The position numbers were made by a program, and so were the translations under genes. Positions 31,689 to 40,907 of a stretch of 64,000 bases of DNA are shown piece by piece. Under the pieces are notes generated by a model. That model was not told the origin of the DNA and did not search any database. It worked only from the letters and a program-made list of their open reading frames with translations. Each line of letters starts with the position of its first letter. The stretch's first letter is position 1. This DNA comes from PALSA-505 sp035308365 (lineage in GTDB: Bacteria; Actinomycetota; Actinomycetes; Streptosporangiales; Streptosporangiaceae): assembly GCA_035308365.1 (NCBI GenBank), contig DATGGU010000076.1, forward strand, positions 1-64,000, given 5' to 3'.

Positions 31689-34600
31689 TTGACGCTCTCG
31701 CTCGCTGAGCTACGGGAAAGTCTGCCGGCGCTGATGTCCTTCGACCAGCGCCGGCTGGGCCGCCGTGCCGAGCGGGCGGCCGCGCTGCGCGATCCGGCCG
31801 CGCGGGAGCGGGCGTTCGCCGGGGTCCAGGCGGAGCTGGTGGCGGCCACGGCCCGGGCGGACGCGCGCAGGCAGGCGGTCCCGGTGGTGACCTACCCGGC
31901 CGAGCTTCCGGTCAGCCAGCGCAAGGACGAGATCGCCGCGGCCATCCGGGACAACCAGGTGGTGATCGTCGCCGGGGAGACCGGGTCCGGCAAGACCACA
32001 CAGCTACCGAAGATCTGCCTGGAACTCGGCCGCGGCATCACCGGCCAGATCGGCCACACCCAGCCGCGCCGGATAGCGGCCCGGACCGTGGCCGACCGGA
32101 TCGCCGCCGAGCTGGGTACGCAGACCGGTGAGGTGGTGGGCTACAAGGTGCGGTTCGCCGACACCTCGAGCGACAGGACCCTGGTCAAGGTGATGACCGA
32201 CGGGATCCTGCTGACCGAGTTGCAGCGCGACCGGGAGCTGCTGCGTTACGACACCCTGATCATCGATGAGGCGCACGAACGCAGCCTGAACATCGACTTC
32301 ATTCTCGGCTACCTGAAGCAGTTGCTGCCCCGCCGCCCCGACCTCAAGGTCATCATCACCTCGGCCACCATTGACCCCGAGCGGTTCTCGAATCATTTCG
32401 GTGCGCCGGTGATCGAGGTGTCCGGGCGCACCTACCCGGTCGAGGTGCGCTACCGGCCGCTGGCCGGCCCCGGCGATCCGGAGAGCGAGCCCAGGGACCA
32501 GGTGCAGGGCATCTGTGACGCCATCGGCGAACTGTCGGCCGAGGGGCCCGGCGACATCCTGGTGTTCCTCAGCGGTGAGCGCGAGATCCGGGACACCGCG
32601 GACGCCCTGGCCGACCTCGGTGGCGGCCTGGAGATTCTGCCGCTGTACGCCCGGCTCCCGGCCGCCGAGCAGTACAAAGTGTTTGCCGGAGGCGAAAGAA
32701 GCAAGCAGAGTGCCGGAGGCGAAAGAAGCAAGCAGAGTCAGCCGCATCGCGGGCGGCGCGTGGTGCTGGCCACCAACATCGCGGAGACCTCGCTGACCGT
32801 CCCCGGGATCAAGTACGTGATCGACCCGGGGACCGCGCGGATCTCCCGGTACAGCAACCGGACCAAGGTCCAGCGACTGCCCATCGAGCCGATTTCCCAG
32901 GCGTCGGCCAACCAGCGCAAGGGCCGCTGCGGGCGTACGTCCGACGGTGTGTGCATCCGGCTGTACAGCGAGGATGACTTCACCTCGCGCCCGGAGTTCA
33001 CCGACCCGGAGATCCTGCGGACCAGCCTCGCCTCGGTCATCCTGCAGATGGCCGCGCTCGGTCTCGGCGAGGTCGCGGATCTTCCGTTCATCGACCCGCC
33101 GGACGCGCGCAACGTCGCCGACGGTGTCCGCCTGCTTGAAGAGCTCAACGCCCTGCAGCCAGAGCGGGGCGGGTCGAGGCTGACCGAGGTGGGGCGCAAG
33201 CTCGCCCGGCTTCCGGTGGATCCCCGGCTGGGCCGGATGATCCTCGAGGCCGACCACAACGGGTGCATCGACCAGGTGCTGATCATCACCGCGGCGCTGG
33301 CCATCCAGGATCCCAGGGAGCGGCCGGCCGATGATCGTGACGCCGCCGACGCCCTGCACAAGCGGTTCGCCGAGCCCGGGTCGGACTTCCTGGCCTTTCT
33401 CGTGCTGTGGGACTACCTGCGCGACCGGCAGCGTGAGCTGTCCGGATCGGCGTTCCGGCGGCTGTGCCGCCGCGAGTACCTGCACTACCTGAGGGTGCGC
33501 GAATGGCAGGACGTACACGGCCAGCTTCGCCAGGCAGCCCAGGAGATCGGCGTCGCCACCGGCCCGAAGCGCGCCAGGGCCGCGGTCACCGGCCAGGCCG
33601 CCCAGGCCCGGCGGGGCAAGGAGAGGAAGGTCAAGAACGCCGGTGACGATCAGGAGCGCCACATCCCGGCGGATGTCGCGGATCGTGTGCACATGTCGCT
33701 GCTGGCCGGGCTGCTCTCGCACATCGGCATGCAGGACCAGACCCGCAGCCAGGGCAAGCGCCGTGGCCCGGCCGAGTTCGCCGGGGCCCGCGGCGCCCGC
33801 TTCGCGCTGTTTCCCGATTCCTCACTGGCCAGGAAGCCGCCGCAGTGGGTGGTCGCCGCCGAACTCGTCGAGACATCCAGGCTGTGGGCGCGGATCGCGG
33901 CCGCGATCGAGCCCGAGTGGGCCGAGCCGCTGGCCGCGCACCTGGTCAAGCGCACCTACAGCGAGCCGCACTGGGATGCCAAGCGTGGTGCGGCGATGGC
34001 ATCGGAGAAGGTGACCCTGTACGGGCTGCCACTCGTCGCCGCCCGCCGGGTCAGTTACGGCGCCATCGACCCCAAGGCCGCGCGGGATCTGTTCATCCAG
34101 CACGCGCTGGTAGAGGGCGACTGGCAGACCCACCACAAGTTCTTCCACCACAACCGGGCACTGCTCGAAGAGGCCGAAGACCTGGAGCGCAAGGCCAGGC
34201 GCCGGGGCATCGTCGCCGATGAAACGGCCGTGTTCGGCTTCTACGACCAGCGGATCCCCGGGAGCGTGACCTCTGCCCGGCACTTCGACACCTGGTGGAA
34301 GCGGGCCCGGGCCGACGATCCGGCCCTGCTCACCCTCACCCCCGAGGATCTGCGCGGCCCGGCCGCCGGCGAGGTCCGCCCGGACGACTACCCGGACACC
34401 TGGGGCGACCTCCCGCTGTCCTATGAGTTCACCCCCGGCGAGCCTGCCGACGGAGTGACCGCCGACATCCCGCTGACCGAGCTGTACCAGGTCAAAGCCG
34501 ATGAACTGGGCTGGCAGGTACCCGGCCTGCGCGAGGAACTCATCACCGAGCTGATCCGCTCACTGCCCAAACACCTGCGTACCGCCTTCGTCCCCGTCCC

Positions 34601-35711
34601 CGGCACCGCCCGCTCGGTGGCGGCGCATCTGGGCCAGGTCCACGGCAACCTGCTCGACGCCCTCTCGGCAGAACTGGCCCGCGAGACGGGCGTACGGATC
34701 CCCCGCGACGCCTGGAACCCGTCCCGCCTTCCCGCCCACCTCCGGATGAGGTTCCGTGTCGTGGACGGCGACAACGTCCTGGCCACCGGCGAGGATCTCG
34801 ACGAGCTGCGCCACCGGCTGCGCCCCCGCCTGGAAGCGGCCCTCGGCAACGCAGCCAGCTCCATCACCCGCACCGGCCTGCGCGACTGGACCATCGGTGA
34901 GCTGCCCAAGGTCTTCCGCCATGGCCAGGTCCAGGCTTATCCCGCCCTGGCCGACGCGGGGAGCGCGGCCGACGTCCGCCTGTTCGCCACCCAGGCCGAG
35001 GCCGCCGAGTCCATGTGGCTGGGCACCCGCCGCCTCATCCTGCTCCAGGTTCCCTCCGGCGTCCGCTCCATTGCCGGCCGCCTCCCCGACGCCACCAAGC
35101 TGGCCATGAGCGCCCACCCATATGCCAGCATCGGCGCCCTCCTGGACGCCTGCGCCGAGTGCGCCGCGGACCACGTCATCGCCGAAGCTGGCGGCCCTGC
35201 CTGGACCGCCGCCGGCTTCGCCCGCCTGGTGGAAGCGGCCCGGGACAACCTGGCCCTGGCCACCTCCCGCGTCGTGGACGTGGTAGCCCAGGTCCTGACC
35301 GCGGCGCATGAGGCCCAGATCCGCCTTGGCCAGACGGCTGCCCGCTCCGCCGCCCTCGACGACATGCGTGCGCAGTTCGCCGCTCTCATCTACCCCGGCT
35401 TCATCACCGCCACCGGCCTGCCCCGCCTTCCCGATCTGGCCCGCTACCTCAAGGCAATCACCCGGCGCCTGGACAAGATGTCCGAGTCCCCCACCCGCGA
35501 CGCCGAGCGCATGGCCACCGTCCACCGCGCCACCGAGGCCTACGGCCAGTTCCTCGCCGGCCTCCCCGATCCGGCGCACCTCACTCCCGGCCAGGCCGCC
35601 ATCCGCTGGATGATCGAAGAACTCCGGGTAAACCTCTTCGCCCAAACCCTGGGCACCCCCGCCCCGATCTCCGAGAAGCGCATCTACGCAGCCCTGGACC
35701 GCCTCACCTGA
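31689..35711 (+). CDS. hrpA: ATP-dependent RNA helicase HrpA
   Basis: 1340 residues, TTG start placed so that the N-terminus aligns with actinobacterial HrpA. DEAH-box motor: Walker A GETGSGKTTQLPK near residue 97, IIDEAHERS near 195, SATI near 223, and motif VI with QRKGRCGRT. The helicase-associated HA2 and OB-fold domains follow, then the long C-terminal DUF3418 region characteristic of HrpA. It unwinds RNA and may process fimbrial or other mRNAs and rescue stalled ribosomes. Oddity: between KVF and QPHRGRRVVLATNIAETSLTVPG, normally adjacent in this family, two 9-residue repeats (AGGERSKQS twice) are inserted in frame from a 27-bp tandem repeat. Confidence 0.93.
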   Translation: MTLSLAELRESLPALMSFDQRRLGRRAERAAALRDPAARERAFAGVQAELVAATARADARRQAVPVVTYPAELPVSQRKDEIAAAIRDNQVVIVAGETGSGKTTQLPKICLELGRGITGQIGHTQPRRIAARTVADRIAAELGTQTGEVVGYKVRFADTSSDRTLVKVMTDGILLTELQRDRELLRYDTLIIDEAHERSLNIDFILGYLKQLLPRRPDLKVIITSATIDPERFSNHFGAPVIEVSGRTYPVEVRYRPLAGPGDPESEPRDQVQGICDAIGELSAEGPGDILVFLSGEREIRDTADALADLGGGLEILPLYARLPAAEQYKVFAGGERSKQSAGGERSKQSQPHRGRRVVLATNIAETSLTVPGIKYVIDPGTARISRYSNRTKVQRLPIEPISQASANQRKGRCGRTSDGVCIRLYSEDDFTSRPEFTDPEILRTSLASVILQMAALGLGEVADLPFIDPPDARNVADGVRLLEELNALQPERGGSRLTEVGRKLARLPVDPRLGRMILEADHNGCIDQVLIITAALAIQDPRERPADDRDAADALHKRFAEPGSDFLAFLVLWDYLRDRQRELSGSAFRRLCRREYLHYLRVREWQDVHGQLRQAAQEIGVATGPKRARAAVTGQAAQARRGKERKVKNAGDDQERHIPADVADRVHMSLLAGLLSHIGMQDQTRSQGKRRGPAEFAGARGARFALFPDSSLARKPPQWVVAAELVETSRLWARIAAAIEPEWAEPLAAHLVKRTYSEPHWDAKRGAAMASEKVTLYGLPLVAARRVSYGAIDPKAARDLFIQHALVEGDWQTHHKFFHHNRALLEEAEDLERKARRRGIVADETAVFGFYDQRIPGSVTSARHFDTWWKRARADDPALLTLTPEDLRGPAAGEVRPDDYPDTWGDLPLSYEFTPGEPADGVTADIPLTELYQVKADELGWQVPGLREELITELIRSLPKHLRTAFVPVPGTARSVAAHLGQVHGNLLDALSAELARETGVRIPRDAWNPSRLPAHLRMRFRVVDGDNVLATGEDLDELRHRLRPRLEAALGNAASSITRTGLRDWTIGELPKVFRHGQVQAYPALADAGSAADVRLFATQAEAAESMWLGTRRLILLQVPSGVRSIAGRLPDATKLAMSAHPYASIGALLDACAECAADHVIAEAGGPAWTAAGFARLVEAARDNLALATSRVVDVVAQVLTAAHEAQIRLGQTAARSAALDDMRAQFAALIYPGFITATGLPRLPDLARYLKAITRRLDKMSESPTRDAERMATVHRATEAYGQFLAGLPDPAHLTPGQAAIRWMIEELRVNLFAQTLGTPAPISEKRIYAALDRLT
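32685..32738 (+). repeat. Two identical 27-bp in-frame repeats inside hrpA
   Basis: Units 32685-32711 and 32712-32738 are identical and encode AGGERSKQS twice. They sit exactly between two conserved blocks of the helicase core, in what should be a surface loop. Confidence 0.92.
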
Positions 35712-35740
35712 CGTCGGACTTCCGCAAACGTGAGCGCCGT

Positions 35741-36619
35741 TCAGGTCTGCAAGTCCAGGACCGCCGCTGCCAGGGCGGTCAGTTCGTCACACCAGGAGCC
35801 TTGCACCGACATCGGGCGGACGACGAACTTGGACATGCCGACGGCGATGAATGACCGCAGCGTGTCGCGGAGGGCTGCATGGCCGACCGGTACGAGAATG
35901 CGCGGGTCGGGGACGCGGCCCCGGGTGCGGGAGGCCAGGGCGGCGAGCTGGCGGTCGTCCAGGGGTTGGTGGGTGTAGCCGATGCTCATGCCGAAATGCT
36001 CAGGGTCGATCATGCGGCCCGCCTTCTGTGCCGCGTCGTTGATCGCGTCGCGGGCGGTTGCGGCTTGCGAGGGGGTGCAGGAGGCGCCGAGCCAGCCGTC
36101 GGCCAGCCGGCCGCACCGGTCCAGCGAGGCCGGGGCGAGACCGGCGAGCCAGGGTTCCAGGGGATCTTGCACGGGGCGCGGCGAGACGGTGATCCCGTCT
36201 ACGGTCTCGCCTGCCCACCAGCGCCGCAGTTTGGGGAGGGTCTGCTCGATCACGGCGGCACGCTGGTTCACCGGCACGCCGATCGCGTCGCGTTCCGGGC
36301 CGAAGGCCAGGCCGGGCACGAAGGTGAGCAGGAGCCTGCCGTTGGACAAGGCGTCCAGGGTGGCCAGTGACTTGGCCAGCCGGGCCGGGTGTCGGCCGGG
36401 GATCAGCATGGTGGTGCCGAGCTTGAGCCTGGAGTTGAGCTGGGCGGCGGTGGCCAGCGCGATCAGCGGATCGGGGCCCTGGCCGGTGAGCACCTCGGAC
36501 ACCCAGAGCGAGTCGAAGCCCGCCTCGGCAAGGCTGTCTACCAGCCCGGCGAACTCGCCCGCGTCCAGCGCGGTCGCACCCAGCCCGACCGCGATGCGGA
36601 CCTTCACCGGCCGCGCCAC
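35741..36619 (-). CDS. LLM-class F420-dependent oxidoreductase
   Basis: About 292 residues from GTG 36619. The luciferase-like TIM barrel is clear: VRIAVGLGATALDAGEFAGLVDSLAEAGFDSLWVSE at the N-terminus, LGTTMLIPGRHPARLAKSLATLDALSNGRLLLTFVPG in the middle and CGRLADGWLGASCTPSQA later. These enzymes use F420 or FMN for hydride transfer to varied substrates. It lies 16 bases downstream of the DsbA-like gene on the same strand and the two are probably cotranscribed. The substrate is unknown. Confidence 0.85.
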   Translation of the reverse strand: MARPVKVRIAVGLGATALDAGEFAGLVDSLAEAGFDSLWVSEVLTGQGPDPLIALATAAQLNSRLKLGTTMLIPGRHPARLAKSLATLDALSNGRLLLTFVPGLAFGPERDAIGVPVNQRAAVIEQTLPKLRRWWAGETVDGITVSPRPVQDPLEPWLAGLAPASLDRCGRLADGWLGASCTPSQAATARDAINDAAQKAGRMIDPEHFGMSIGYTHQPLDDRQLAALASRTRGRVPDPRILVPVGHAALRDTLRSFIAVGMSKFVVRPMSVQGSWCDELTALAAAVLDLQT

Positions 36620-36635
36620 CCATCCGCCGGCGGGG

Positions 36636-37280
36636 TCATGAGGATGCCGCCTCGGCCCACGCCTTGTCGAGGGTCTGGCCGATGAGCTCGGCGGGCTGGG
36701 CACCGGAGATGCCGTAGCGGCGGTCGATCACGAACAGCGGGACGGCGTTGGCGCCGAGTGCCTGGGCCATCGCCTCGTCGGTCTCGACCTCATCGGTGTA
36801 GTCGTCGCCGGCCAGTACCGAGCGCACCTCACCGGGATCCAGGCCGGCATCGGCCGCCAGCTCGGTCAGTGAGGCGTGGTCGAAGATCGATGTCTGCTCG
36901 GTGAAGTAGGCGCGATGCAGCCGCTCGTCCAGCTCGGCCTGGCGGCCCCGCACCTTGGCCAGTTGGAGCAGCCGGTGCGCGTCGCGGGTATTGCCGCTGC
37001 GCAGGCCGTCCAGGTTGAACGTCAGGCCGTCTTGTGCCGCGCGCTGTTCCATCTCCCGCTGGGCGCTGATGGCCTGCTCGACGGTCATCCGGTACTTGCT
37101 GGCCAGCATGTCGACCGTGGGCGTGGTCACCCCGGCCGGAGCCAGCGGGTCCAGCTCGAACGACCGGTGGACCACCGTGACCTCGCCACGGTGGGCAAAG
37201 CCTGCCAGCGCCTGCTCGAACCGGCGCTTGCCCAGGTAGCACCACGGGCATACGACATCGGACCAAATCTCTACCTGCAT
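36636..37280 (-). CDS. DsbA-family (FrnE-like) oxidoreductase
   Basis: 214 residues. A thioredoxin-fold protein with the active site CPWC at residues 12-15 (WSDVVCPWCYLGKRRFEQAL) and the cis-Pro region NAVPLFVIDRRYGISGAQ near residue 180. Length and sequence fit the cytoplasmic FrnE / DsbA-like oxidoreductase group, which lacks a signal peptide and acts in redox chemistry or polyketide-type isomerisations rather than periplasmic disulfide formation. It is transcribed just ahead of the LLM oxidoreductase. Confidence 0.88.
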   Translation of the reverse strand: MQVEIWSDVVCPWCYLGKRRFEQALAGFAHRGEVTVVHRSFELDPLAPAGVTTPTVDMLASKYRMTVEQAISAQREMEQRAAQDGLTFNLDGLRSGNTRDAHRLLQLAKVRGRQAELDERLHRAYFTEQTSIFDHASLTELAADAGLDPGEVRSVLAGDDYTDEVETDEAMAQALGANAVPLFVIDRRYGISGAQPAELIGQTLDKAWAEAASS

Positions 37281-37341
37281 GCTTGCGCCAACACCTGGCG
37301 CACCCGATCCCTTCCGCGCCGCGGCGGAGGTTGCGACAGGG

Positions 37342-37620
37342 CTAGGCGGCGCCCTTGGCGCAAAGATCCGAAATCCAGCCGTCTATGTGATTGCGGGTGA
37401 CACCGGCAGCCAGCGCGAGCGTAACGAACTCGGCCAGCAATTCAACCTGAGGGTCATCTGGATCTTGCCCGCCCTGTTGTTCGAGCGCGCGCGACACCAA
37501 GGTGTAGGCGCTTTGCGCAACATCGAGCTGGGGAAGCGCGGCGCCCGCCGCGATATCGAGGCCGCGGCTGATACCCTCCGCCAGGGCATCAAACTCGCCC
37601 GTAGATCCTGTACTGGTCAT
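37342..37620 (-). CDS. Small acidic hypothetical protein, 92 aa
   Basis: Start ATG 37620 with AAGGGGA 6 bases upstream; a longer frame to 37746 lacks an RBS. The protein (MTSTGSTGEFDALAEGISRGLDIAAGAALP...) is acidic and helical, with a single C-terminal Cys (ISDLCAKGAA). Not recognised. It stands 60 bases from the DsbA-like gene start and divergent from the aldo/keto reductase gene. Confidence 0.6.
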   Translation of the reverse strand: MTSTGSTGEFDALAEGISRGLDIAAGAALPQLDVAQSAYTLVSRALEQQGGQDPDDPQVELLAEFVTLALAAGVTRNHIDGWISDLCAKGAA

Positions 37621-37954
37621 GCGGGGTCCCCTTGTAGCTCCGGCGTACGTACCGTTTGGGTACAACTGCCTGGTGAGAGTACTGCAGACCATACACGTGT
37701 GACCCGTGTTCAACCCATAAACACCTCTCTGGTTTTGCTTGGCCAATTATTGGGTTACCGAAACGTTAACTGGTCACCATGTGTGGTCGCCGGAGATAGA
37801 AGTGAGAAATTCGAATGGTCGGCAGCATGGGAAATTACGCACATCGAAGCACCGCGCGGAACCCAGCGGATCTTTTAGGGAAGGACGCTGGTGGCGCCGC
37901 CCGATGGCCGGGCCGCTTGTCCGCGGATCCGGCCGTCACCATAGGCTGGGGCTT
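37621..37954. other. Divergent promoter region
   Basis: 334 bases between a small minus-strand gene and the aldo/keto reductase gene. It is less GC-rich than its surroundings and contains a short palindrome CCAATTATTGG (37743-37753). I see no RNA gene and no clear promoter. Confidence 0.35.
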
Positions 37955-38986
37955 ATGGAGATGCGAGTTCTTGGCACCACGGGCGTCAGGGTCAGCCCGC
38001 TGTGCCTCGGCGCGATGATGTTCGGGGCGTGGGGCAACACCGACCATGACGATTCCATCCGGATCATCCACCGGGCGCTGGACGCCGGGGTCAACTTCAT
38101 CGACACCGCGGACGTCTACTCGGCGGGCGAGTCCGAGGAAATCGTCGGCAAGGCGCTGGCCAATGGCCGGCGGGACCACATCGTGCTGGCCACCAAGGCA
38201 CATGGCCGGATGGGTGAGGACCCGAACGAGCAGGGCAACTCGCGGCGCTGGATCATCCGCGAGTGCGAGAACAGCCTGCGCCGGCTGGGCACCGACTACA
38301 TCGACCTGTACCAGATCCACCGGCCCGACCCGAGCGTGGACGTCGATGAGACGCTGGCCGCGCTCACCGACCTGATCCGGGCTGGGAAGATCCGTTACGC
38401 CGGCAGCTCGACCTTCCCTCCGTCACAGATCGTCGAGGCACAATGGACCGCCGAGCGGCGCGGCCGGGAGCGGTTCGTCTGTGAGCAGCCGCCGTACTCA
38501 ATCATGGTGCGCGGCGTCGAGGACGAGGTATTGCCGGTCTGCCGCCGCTACGGGATGGGCGTCATACCCTGGAGCCCGCTGGCCGGGGGATGGCTGTCGG
38601 GCCGCTACCGCAAGAACGCCGACCTCCCGGCCAGTACCCGGGCGGACCGGATACCGCAGCGCTTCGACATGAACCTGCCGGGCAATCAGGCCAAACTGGA
38701 GGCGGCCGAGCAGCTCGCCGTCCTGGCCGAGGACGCCGGGCTGTCCCTGGTGCACCTGGCGATCGCCTTCGTGATCAACCATCCGGCCGTAACCTCGGCC
38801 ATCATCGGCCCCCGGACCATGGAGCACCTGGAGAGCCAGCTCGGCGCCGCCGACGTCGTGCTGACCCGCGAGGTTCTCGACCGGATCGACGAGATCGTCC
38901 CGCCCGGGGTCAACCTCAACCGCCCCGACCGTGGCTACGAACCCCCGAGCCTGACCAAGCCAGCCCTGCGCCGCCGCCGTCATTGA
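37955..38986 (+). CDS. Aldo/keto reductase
   Basis: 343 residues from ATG 37955 (an ATG at 37961 is an alternative). A (beta/alpha)8 NADPH-dependent reductase: catalytic Asp and Tyr in NFIDTADVYSAGESEEIVGKAL, Lys in LATKAHG and His in LYQIHRPD. The C-terminal SAIIGPRTMEHLESQLGA is the cofactor-binding segment. It is closest to the YajO/YhdN-like group that reduces assorted aldehydes and ketones. It appears monocistronic. The last ten residues are basic (ALRRRRH). Confidence 0.9.
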   Translation: MEMRVLGTTGVRVSPLCLGAMMFGAWGNTDHDDSIRIIHRALDAGVNFIDTADVYSAGESEEIVGKALANGRRDHIVLATKAHGRMGEDPNEQGNSRRWIIRECENSLRRLGTDYIDLYQIHRPDPSVDVDETLAALTDLIRAGKIRYAGSSTFPPSQIVEAQWTAERRGRERFVCEQPPYSIMVRGVEDEVLPVCRRYGMGVIPWSPLAGGWLSGRYRKNADLPASTRADRIPQRFDMNLPGNQAKLEAAEQLAVLAEDAGLSLVHLAIAFVINHPAVTSAIIGPRTMEHLESQLGAADVVLTREVLDRIDEIVPPGVNLNRPDRGYEPPSLTKPALRRRRH

Positions 38987-39036
38987 TTTCGCGGACTGCC
39001 CGATGCCTGTATAGCTGTATAACAGACAATTTGACG

Positions 39037-39305
39037 CCTGCCCCGCTGCCCATCGGCCATCACCTGGCGGTGGGTGCGTGGCGTGGCGGTCGGTCCGGGG
39101 TTCGTCCGCCACCGGAGGGTGTCGATCCGGGGTTCGTCCGCCTTCGGGCGGGGTGGGCACGTGGTGTCGGTGTGCTATCGGCCTGCCCCGCTGCCGTCGA
39201 CCATCACCTGGCGGTGGGTGCGTGGCGTGGCGGTCGGTCCGGGGTTTGTCCGCCACCTGAGGGTGTCGATCCGGGTTTCGTCCGCCTTCGGGCGGGGTGG
39301 GTTTT
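39037..39305. repeat. Tandem duplication of a 145-bp intergenic unit
   Basis: A 145-bp unit at 39037-39181 recurs from 39182 with few changes and ends near 39305. Each copy also holds an internal pair built on CCGGGGTTCGTCCGCC and a short hairpin TCCGCCTTCGGGCGG. Frames across the repeat have the composition of noise, so I read it as noncoding. Confidence 0.8.
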
Positions 39306-39354
39306 CGGGTAAGTGCGGCGGCCGGATGTTGGCGGCAGGGCGCTCGCAGTCTTA

Positions 39355-39370
39355 GACTGAATGTTCAGTC
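39355..39370. promoter_or_regulatory. TetR-regulon operator 1 (aminotransferase gene)
   Basis: GACTGAATGTTCAGTC, an inverted repeat with 7-bp arms, ends 18 bases before the GTG at 39389. The same motif recurs at four other promoters in this window, including beside a tetR gene. Confidence 0.82.
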
Positions 39371-39388
39371 AAACTGAGGGGATGGACC

Positions 39389-40768
39389 GTGCCCAGCCCG
39401 GACGTCGACGCTCGCCAGGACAGGAAGCTCGCTGAGGTCATTGCCAAGCAGGAGGAGATCTTCCTGCGGCGGCAGCCGGAGTCGGCGCGGATGGCCGTCC
39501 GGGCAGGTGAGTCGCTGGCCGGTGGGGTGACGTCGAGCTGGCAGATTACGGTGCCGCAGGCGGTCTGGCTGAGCCATGGGCGGGGGGCGAAGGTCTACGA
39601 CGTCGACGGCAACGAGTATGTCGACCTGCACGGGGGGTATGGGGCGGCGCTGGCCGGGCATGCGCATCCGGCGATGGTGGCGGCTATTCGCGGGCAGGCC
39701 GGGCTGGGGACGCATTTTGCGCAGCCGACGCCGGCCGCCGTGGTGGTCGCTGAGGAACTGGTGCGGCGGTTCGGGCTGCCGCAGTGGCGGTTTGCCAACT
39801 CGGGGACCGAGGCGACGATGGATGCCGTGCATCTTATGCGCTCGGTCACCGGGCGGGATCTGATCATCAAGGTGGAGGGGTGTTACCACGGGCATCATGA
39901 CTCGGTGCAGGTGTCGGTGGCGCCGGGGGCCGGCGAGGCCGGGCCGGCGCACAAGCCCGCGCAGTCGCCGGCCAGCAGCGGGATTCCAGCGGCGATCACC
40001 AGGCTGACGCTGATCGCCGGGTTCAACGATCTGGACAGTGTGGCCCGGTTGCTGGACGAGAACCGGGGCCAGATCGCCGGGATGATCATTGAACCGATCA
40101 TGATGAACGCGGGGATCATTCTGCCCGAGCCCGGATACCTGGCCGGGCTGCGCGACCTGTTGCACGAACATGATGCGCTGCTCACGTTCGATGAGGTCAA
40201 GACCGGGCTGACCGTCGGCCCGGGCGGGGTCACGGGGGTAACCGGAGTACGCCCCGACGTCATCTGCCTGGCGAAGTCGATCGGCGGGGGTGTGGCCGTC
40301 GCCGCGATCGGAGGCAGTGCGGAGGTGATGGAGCACGTCGCCAGCGGTGGCTACGAGATGGTCGGCACGTTCAACGGCAATCCGCTGGCGATGGCCGGGG
40401 CCCGGGCGATGCTCTGCGAGGTTGCCACGGCCGAGGCGTACCAGCGGATCGAGGAGTTGCGGGCGCGCGCGGTCGCCGGGATCGAGGGGATCATCGCGGA
40501 TGCTGGGCTGCGGGCCCACGTGGTGTCGGCCGGGGCCAAGGGGTGCGTGGTGTTCTCGCCCGAGCCGGTCCGGGACTACCGGGACTTCCTGGCGGTGGAC
40601 GACCGGTACAGCCATGCGCACTGGCTGTTCCAGCACAACGGCGGCGTGTTCCTGCCGCCCTGGGGCAAGAGCGAGCAGTGGCTGATCTCGGTCCAGCACG
40701 ATGAGCATGACATCGACCTGTTCGTCGAGAACTTCGCCACCTTCGTGGCCGCGACACGGGATGAGTAG
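39389..40768 (+). CDS. Class III aminotransferase (GSA-aminotransferase-like)
   Basis: 459 residues, GTG start. Class III PLP aminotransferase: DVDGNEYVDLHGGYGAALAGHAHP, FANSGTEATMDAVHLMRSVTG, GCYHGHHDSV and PLP lysine in CLAKSIGGGVAVAAIGG. It resembles glutamate-1-semialdehyde aminomutase-like enzymes, but TetR control and the pot transporter genes downstream argue for amine or amino acid catabolism rather than heme synthesis. The operator abuts its start, and the potD gene follows with its own copy of the operator, so the genes are co-regulated but separately transcribed. Confidence 0.88.
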   Translation: MPSPDVDARQDRKLAEVIAKQEEIFLRRQPESARMAVRAGESLAGGVTSSWQITVPQAVWLSHGRGAKVYDVDGNEYVDLHGGYGAALAGHAHPAMVAAIRGQAGLGTHFAQPTPAAVVVAEELVRRFGLPQWRFANSGTEATMDAVHLMRSVTGRDLIIKVEGCYHGHHDSVQVSVAPGAGEAGPAHKPAQSPASSGIPAAITRLTLIAGFNDLDSVARLLDENRGQIAGMIIEPIMMNAGIILPEPGYLAGLRDLLHEHDALLTFDEVKTGLTVGPGGVTGVTGVRPDVICLAKSIGGGVAVAAIGGSAEVMEHVASGGYEMVGTFNGNPLAMAGARAMLCEVATAEAYQRIEELRARAVAGIEGIIADAGLRAHVVSAGAKGCVVFSPEPVRDYRDFLAVDDRYSHAHWLFQHNGGVFLPPWGKSEQWLISVQHDEHDIDLFVENFATFVAATRDE

Positions 40769-40821
40769 ATCTGTGACCTGCCGGGGCTTGCGCCCGCCAT
40801 ACGGCAGGAGTAGAGGTTATT

Positions 40822-40837
40822 GACGGAATGTTCAGTC
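40822..40837. promoter_or_regulatory. TetR-regulon operator 2 (potDBC)
   Basis: GACGGAATGTTCAGTC, one mismatch from the palindrome found at 39355, lies 70 bases before the potD-like start codon. Confidence 0.75.
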
Positions 40838-40907
40838 AAGACGATGTGGCCGGACCGGGGCAGGACAGGCTTGATATGAATCACACCCCGGAAGAGGGGA
40901 AGGCGCG

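Larger units (their letters stand above)
38987..39388. other. Intergenic region with repeats and operator
   Basis: About 400 bases hold the tandem 145-bp repeat and, at the right end, a TetR-type operator immediately upstream of the aminotransferase gene. No other gene is supported. Confidence 0.5.
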
